From the NCBI GenBank assembly GCA_000349905.1, contig KB722741.1, positions 1,307,268 to 1,371,267 on the forward strand: DNA of 64,000 nt, read 5' to 3'. This stretch comes from Volvariella volvacea V23. Lineage: Eukaryota; Basidiomycota; Agaricomycetes; Agaricales; Pluteaceae. The notes beneath the pieces are model-generated. The model saw nothing but the letters and a program-made list of their open reading frames with translations. It had not been told where the DNA came from and searched no databases. Each line of letters opens with the position of its first letter. Within the stretch, counting starts at the first letter, position 1. This document shows, piece after piece, positions 59,074 to 64,000 of the stretch. Position numbers and translations under genes: made by a program.

Positions 59074-61383
59074 TCATGCCGTGTCGCGCCTCTCGTGCTG
59101 ATACTGTGTTGTGGAACTGCCATCTGAGCTCTCGCTACGATATCTCATATCGTACATCCCATGGTACGATTGCTCTTGTCCTTGTCCCTGGTTTTGTTGC
59201 TGACCTTGACTAGGGCCCTGATGAGCCGAGCTGTAAGGACCCAAAGGAGGCCTGCTTTGTCCATACTGATCCACAAAAGGCCCAGAAGGAAGGTTACCGA
59301 AAGGCATGGGGTGTTGTGGGTGCGGCTGATTGGCGCCACGGTATTCGTAACCCTGAGGGGATCCCAAGTTGGACTGTTGAGATGAGGAAGGACTCGATTG
59401 CATCTGGTTGTACAAGGCCTGACGGTTCGCAGCAATTATGGTGGAATGTTCAAAGGGATTGGTGCGTTGGGGATAAGCGGAGCCACTGCCTGGCCTAGTT
59501 TGCAGAGGGGGGTCGGCGATCATGGCTGTGGGCGAGTGTGTTTGTGTTGAGGAACTGGAAGTAGAAGCCGAGCCGCCAGACACATGGCTAGGTGGAATGA
59601 TGGGAGGGGGAGGGTTGAAGAAGCCGGATGAAGGGCCTTGAAGGGGTGCGTTTTGATAGTTTGACATGTCGTAGGGTGCAAAGCGGAAATTAGGTGCAGG
59701 AGCTCTCCGCGTTGTTCTTGGAACACCTGCGCCTGCAGTTGGTGTTACAGCCATAGCCGTGCTTTCCGGGCCAGGAGAACCAGCGTTCGATGCCGTCTCA
59801 GAGAGATCGTCGTCGTCGTCTTCGTCATCGTCAAAGTCTTCTTCAGCCCTAGTAGACCTTCTAGATCCTGCTCCACTGCGGTTCTTGGGTCGACGCTTGC
59901 GCTCCCTTTTATAGCCTTCACCGTTGGAGACGTCTAGTTCCCAGTAACTTCCCTTCCCTGGCTCGGTGATGGGGCGCGAGCAGCGACGAAAGACCTTGTT
60001 AAGAGAGAGGTTGTGGCGGATAGAATGCTGTAATACAAAGGAACATCAATAAGTCTTGAGCCATCTAGAATCATTTAACAGCACTATACATACCTTCCAC
60101 GCCTCCTTCTTGTCATTTCTATAGTACTCGAATCTATTCTCAATGGCCTCATAAATCCCCTTTAATGTCAGCTTTTTCTTTTCGCTCCCATAGATTGCCA
60201 ACTTGATCAGCACCGGAAGTGGATGTGGCGGGCGTTCGCCCGGCTGTGGATCAGGTAATGCCCAAAGGTCTACAGGACGGTCTGGGGGGATGTTAAATTG
60301 TCCTCTGAGGTATTCACCGGCATCTGGAAAGCGACTCGGGGGGTCAACCGACGACGTTGGGGGTAGAGCCGGCATGGGTGCTCCTGCGTGACCAGACGAC
60401 ATATGATACTGTGCTGGGTTGGATGCTTGTGCTGGGTTCCCGTAGATATCAGGAGGATAGGTGGCGGGGAGAGAACTTGTGCTCTGGTCGTAGTCGGAGG
60501 ACAAACGGGGGAGTAGAGGAGGGTAGGTTTGGGACCGATCTGGGGATGTGTATACACGATGCTGTTGTTGCTGAGTTTGGATATGATACATGTGGCTTTC
60601 CGAAACCATGTTAGAGTTTGCAAACTGATTTCTTGCCGTCAGATCATGTTGATGTTGATGTTGCTCCAATGGTGTTAAGCGATTTCCTTGGTCCCGACGG
60701 TACTGGATAGTCAAAGGGCTGGTGAATGGGCTTTGGGAGAGTGTCGGATGGGAGTACTGATTCGCTGATCCGCTTGGGTTGTGTTGTGTGTACGTATTGA
60801 CGCTGAGGCCCGAGGTCGTATCGTAGCCTTGGTCATGTGCAGGGATACGAAATTCATCAGTGGCAAAAGGGTTGGGGTTATGAGAGACAGCGGACTGAGG
60901 CTGTAAAAAACAAATTCAGGGGAAGGAGAACAAAAAAAGAGTGTTAGCGAGTTAATTAAGGAGAAGTCATCATGACCACTAAGGAAATGGCTCTGTTAGG
61001 AAAAGTTTGCTTACGGGAGAGTGGCGTATTTCGGGGGCCAGCGCGAGACGCGTCGAAACGGGTTGTTGATATTGATTATGAGCTCGTGGTATGTACGGTG
61101 TATCCTCAACTACTTGTTCAGTTATATTAGTCGTTGGAGGTTGATGAGTGGGGAATGTGGTGTATGAAATGGGGTCCTCTGGGTGTATGTTGTGGCCCGA
61201 CTCTTGTGATCCAGGTGGGCCTCCGCCCCCACTATACCCACCTCCAGGGGACCCAGCGTCCGAACCCTCACTGGAGTGATTGTAGGACCTGGGTACCTCA
61301 TTGGAGTAGAGGTTGAATGGACCAGCATTTGCAAAGGTGGCATCATAGGTCGGAAAAAATCCTCGTTCGTATTGGACAGACAT
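59074..61383 (-). CDS. Forkhead (winged-helix) transcription factor 2
   Basis: Three exons (61015-61383, 60094-60900, 59074-60027) join in phase to 709 residues. The forkhead domain lies at about residues 355-440: [40 protein letters not shown], then [14 protein letters not shown] and [17 protein letters not shown]. It closely matches forkhead gene 1, including the preceding DAGEYLRGQ and [16 protein letters not shown] motifs and the intron just before the recognition helix. The N-terminal 350 residues are Ser/Pro/Gln/His-rich; the tail has an acidic run ([13 protein letters not shown]) and Gln-rich sequence. The start ATG 61383 is followed by a Phe/Tyr-rich beginning. Nuclear; targets unknown. 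Confidence 0.92.
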
Positions 61384-64000
61384 GGTGCAGATCCTGGCTC
61401 GTTCGACACGATTTTGGAATAGAAAGTATGTGGCGGGAGGTAGCGCAAGGGATGAGAGGACCAGTGACCGAAGACAGACGACGAGCGATGGTGTTGATGA
61501 TAATTACGCCAATAACCGCACGGGCACGCGTTCCAATATAGGATTCGCGCCCACGAAACGGAAAAGGCATTCCATCAATACGGATGTGAAAGGGCACGAG
61601 GACAAGCGTGGTGGGGGGCAGGGGGAGCGGGAAAAAAGGGTCGAGGGAGAGCCAATGAGGATAGCACGGATCGGTGATGATCCACGTGAAAGGTCAACGC
61701 GGCATGAAAGAAATTCGGGCATTCCAATAAAGAGGGAGAACAAAGGACGGGCAGCATGAACATCAGTCCGAGTGATCATAACCAAGAAAGGCAATATCGC
61801 CGACTCACGGAATATCGTGACAAAATTTCGTGAAGGCGATGGCAAATTGTGGGTGCTCGAGCCGTCAATCAAAATTGACAGTGAGGACCAGTAGAATTGA
61901 GGAGTTATCAGGAGTAGAAGAGTCCTCAAGAGGTCGAGAGAGGAGAGGAGGTGCTTGTGGGCTACCATTGCTATTCCTCGAGCTTATAAAGGCCTCAAAG
62001 CTCAAAAGTTAGAATTACCCGCTATGGTATTTTTCCGTTGATTGGTATACCTCGCAAACGGCGGGATTGGTTCCGACCCAGTTTTTCATGGGAACTGCTT
62101 CCCATAAGGAAGTGGTAGGGTCCAGTTCTACCAGTTTGGGAATTGAAAATTACCAGGTCGGGTAATTTTCGAGGGCAAAAGTGAGATATACCTACCTGGG
62201 TAATTTTGATGGATTGGTATTGACCCACTTTCTGAAAATTACCGGATGAGGGATATCGCAGCGGAGTGGGCGTCGCGTGCGCCAAATCTACCCGAGATTG
62301 ACGCCTGATCGCGCCGCGGAGTGGACATGGGTTTTGTGTTCAAAGCTCTCCTGTAGCACCAAATTATCAATCAGATATGCAAATGCATGAAGAAAGTAGG
62401 GACCACAAAGGACCTACAACCGCCTCCATAATATGGTGCCAAACCCGCCCCCGACGTTTGACCCAGCGACGCTTCGGCAAACTCCGTGCAGCGCACACCC
62501 GTAATTTTCAACCTATTTCCACCTTGCTCCCCCCCTTCCTCACCAGACACGTCCTTGCCCAATGTTCATTGTAATGCACAGAGATGAATGTGAAATAAGT
62601 AATGAACACAAGTCTTGAGTATGAGCCAGTTGATTGATCTTGTCAATGATCTCGATTTTCTGGTATCGGCATGCCATCAAGGTACTCACATCTCGGCGCC
62701 CACAAAGCGAACTACGTTCCCTGGGTATGTCATCGTAGCCTTATTAAGTTGCCAATGAGTCTCCTTCGACGACCAACGAAAGCTGGTAAGGCATGTCGAG
62801 CCGGATGGCGAGTAGCGGCGGACGGTGAAGGCGAACAAGGTGATAGAACTCCATTATGGAGCTATTGGCATGCGTTCTTATGGTAAACCTTGTAATAAGG
62901 GGACATCAAGTGATGGAAGTCTCCGGAAAATGGGAAAGAGAGGCAGCCGCTATAGGAAATTTCTTCCCTGTCGGTGAACAGGCTGCTAACACCTGTACTG
63001 GTCCATCAGTTGCCATTGTATCGGCTGACCCGTCGGCAGGTCCTTGACTCATGATTACATACCATAAATGATAAACACACCTTTGCAGCAACGAATATCC
63101 TCTGAATCGTAGCCGGGACTATGTGCAGATTGGCGATAGCCGAGCGAGTAATCGTATTTGACCGTGGCTGGGCTCAGCCCGTGGGGAATGGCGGCGACAG
63201 ACCGATATGCTCGACGCTGCAATGAACATCAAAGCGAGGTTCGTCTCAGTGTGCATTAATAGATGCCCTCCGAGAGTGGATGTGGCGTCGGACAGCAGGT
63301 GCCTTCCCCCTAGGTCTTGTCGTGGACCACCCATGAACGATCCAGGGGGTCAGACCCGTTCCCGACGACCAGGGCCAACAAGTACAACAGCATCCCGGAC
63401 AGCATGGCGTGCGACAGCGGCGCTTGATTTATATTGGAAACCGATCCAGCCTACAGGTGTTCTGCCTAGCAACAGTTTCGCCAGCACCCAAAAGCATTCG
63501 ACGCGAAACCTTTACAGCGGAGGGAGCGGCAGCAGAAAAACAGACAGTGAATGAAATTCCGTGGATGTACTGCCTTGTGTTGTGAAGACGCACCAGAGTC
63601 GCAGAATAGCATCAAGATGGTGGCGCAGAGACAAGAGGGAAATGAGAAAAGCGGCCAAAGAGAGGTATCCAAAAACAATGGCAAATTTGCCGTTCTGTCC
63701 AAGGACGTTATCCCTGTAAAAGGCATATCCTCGGGCGGCTATCTCGTTAGACGCCTATACGCAGGCTTTCCTCGATCCCGAGCATCCTTGATGTGGCGTG
63801 ATATTCCCTGGAGTGAATCGAAAGAAACCGTCAATACCCAGATCCATGAGTTGCGTTTGAACGGTAACTGACGTACGGACCCGTGATGGGAACCTGTTTC
63901 AGGCGTTCCAGTGGTTCGTGGGCAATGGAAATACGGACACGGAGATGGATATGCCAACCCACGATGGGTCGCGCGTCGCGTCAAGATTACGTCGTCATAA
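61384..64000. other. Right flank without a resolved gene
   Basis: The first 600 bp is the upstream region of forkhead gene 2, pyrimidine-rich on its coding strand (61600-61660). Beyond the inverted-repeat cluster, 62580-63900 has many short ORFs on both strands but none with family signal. Weak candidates are 62620-62690 (+), including QLIDLVNDLDFLVSACHQ, and 63551-63871 (+). Confidence 0.4.
62039..62243. repeat. Cluster of short inverted and direct repeats
   Basis: GAAAATTACC at 62145-62154 is the reverse complement of GGTAATTTTC at 62161-62170, six bases away. A second arm pair is GGTAATTTT at 62199-62207 and GAAAATTACC at 62234-62243. ATTGGTAT occurs directly at 62041 and 62213, each followed by a GACCCA within 40 bases. 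The arrangement resembles decayed ends of a small non-autonomous element, but there is no clear target duplication. Confidence 0.6.

Noticed and set aside
36824..61383. A single biosynthetic gene cluster linking regulators and enzymes
   Set aside because: No backbone enzyme (PKS, NRPS, terpene synthase), P450 set or transporter is present.
61382..61968. Overlapping ORFs on both strands upstream of forkhead gene 2
   Set aside because: They lie in a purine/pyrimidine-biased promoter region; the Arg/Glu-rich translations follow from that bias.
1..64000. CRISPR array, operon-like clusters, prophage or listed toxin genes
   Set aside because: None seen: the window is eukaryotic, genes carry spliceosomal introns, and there are no regularly spaced repeats, viral genes or toxin signatures.

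Overview
The window looks like nuclear DNA of a filamentous basidiomycete, probably a mushroom-forming Agaricomycete. Genes lie close together on both strands and are cut by many GT-AG introns of about 45-70 nt, often with very small exons. The family mix fits: F-box paralogs, a DUF6534 membrane protein, a WOPR regulator, forkhead regulators, GH43, GH17, a type-B carboxylesterase and SDHC. There is no sign of a prokaryotic, viral or organellar origin, and I see no intact transposon and no CRISPR array. I built the gene models by hand-splicing on conserved protein frames and checking that exon phases add up. Exon edges are exact where they are listed and approximate elsewhere.

Layout. 0-2.7 kb: two head-to-head F-box paralogs; the left one runs off the window and the right one has a broken reading frame. 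2.9-5.2 kb: a GH43 glycosidase (-) with one in-frame TAG. 5.6-6.9 kb: GET4 (+). 8.3-10.3 kb: a 19-exon DUF6534 seven-helix protein (+). 10.9-12.3 kb: an unknown Cys-rich protein (-), divergent from ARV1 (12.9-14.2 kb, +). 14.7-16.7 kb: a DUF4140/DUF4139 protein (-). 18.3-19.9 kb: a secreted GH17 (-). 20.4-21.1 kb: an unrecognised gene (-). 21.6-24.8 kb: a 1073-residue Ser/Pro-rich protein (-). 26.1-26.5 kb: HSBP1 (+). 26.7-31.1 kb: a large FAR1-like putative DNA-binding protein (+). 31.8 kb: an intron-containing tRNA-Phe (-).

33.2-35.4 kb: a secreted protein of unknown function (+). 36.8-38.7 kb: forkhead gene 1 (+). 39.2-40.4 kb: an F-box-like pseudogene (+). 40.8-41.6 kb: fragments of a Cys-rich gene (-). 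42.5-48.0 kb: SDHC, MINDY deubiquitinase and carboxylesterase in tandem (-). 50.4-51.6 kb: the gankyrin/Nas6 proteasome chaperone (-). 52.4-54.2 kb: a Gti1/Pac2 (WOPR) regulator (-). 54.2-59.1 kb: a gene-poor stretch. 59.1-61.4 kb: forkhead gene 2 (-), a paralog of gene 1. 61.4-64 kb: no gene resolved, but it holds a cluster of short inverted repeats.

Functionally the window is a mixture. Housekeeping genes (GET4, ARV1, SDHC, HSBP1, Nas6, MINDY) sit among secreted plant-wall or fungal-wall enzymes and four putative transcription regulators. I see no gene cluster for a single pathway. The most unusual points are structural: a receptor-like gene split into 19 exons, a 51-bp tandem duplication that copies a 3' splice site without changing frame, an isolated in-frame stop in an otherwise complete GH43, and a 23-nt exon that carries the catalytic cysteine of a deubiquitinase. 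I found no convincing previously undescribed multi-gene system.
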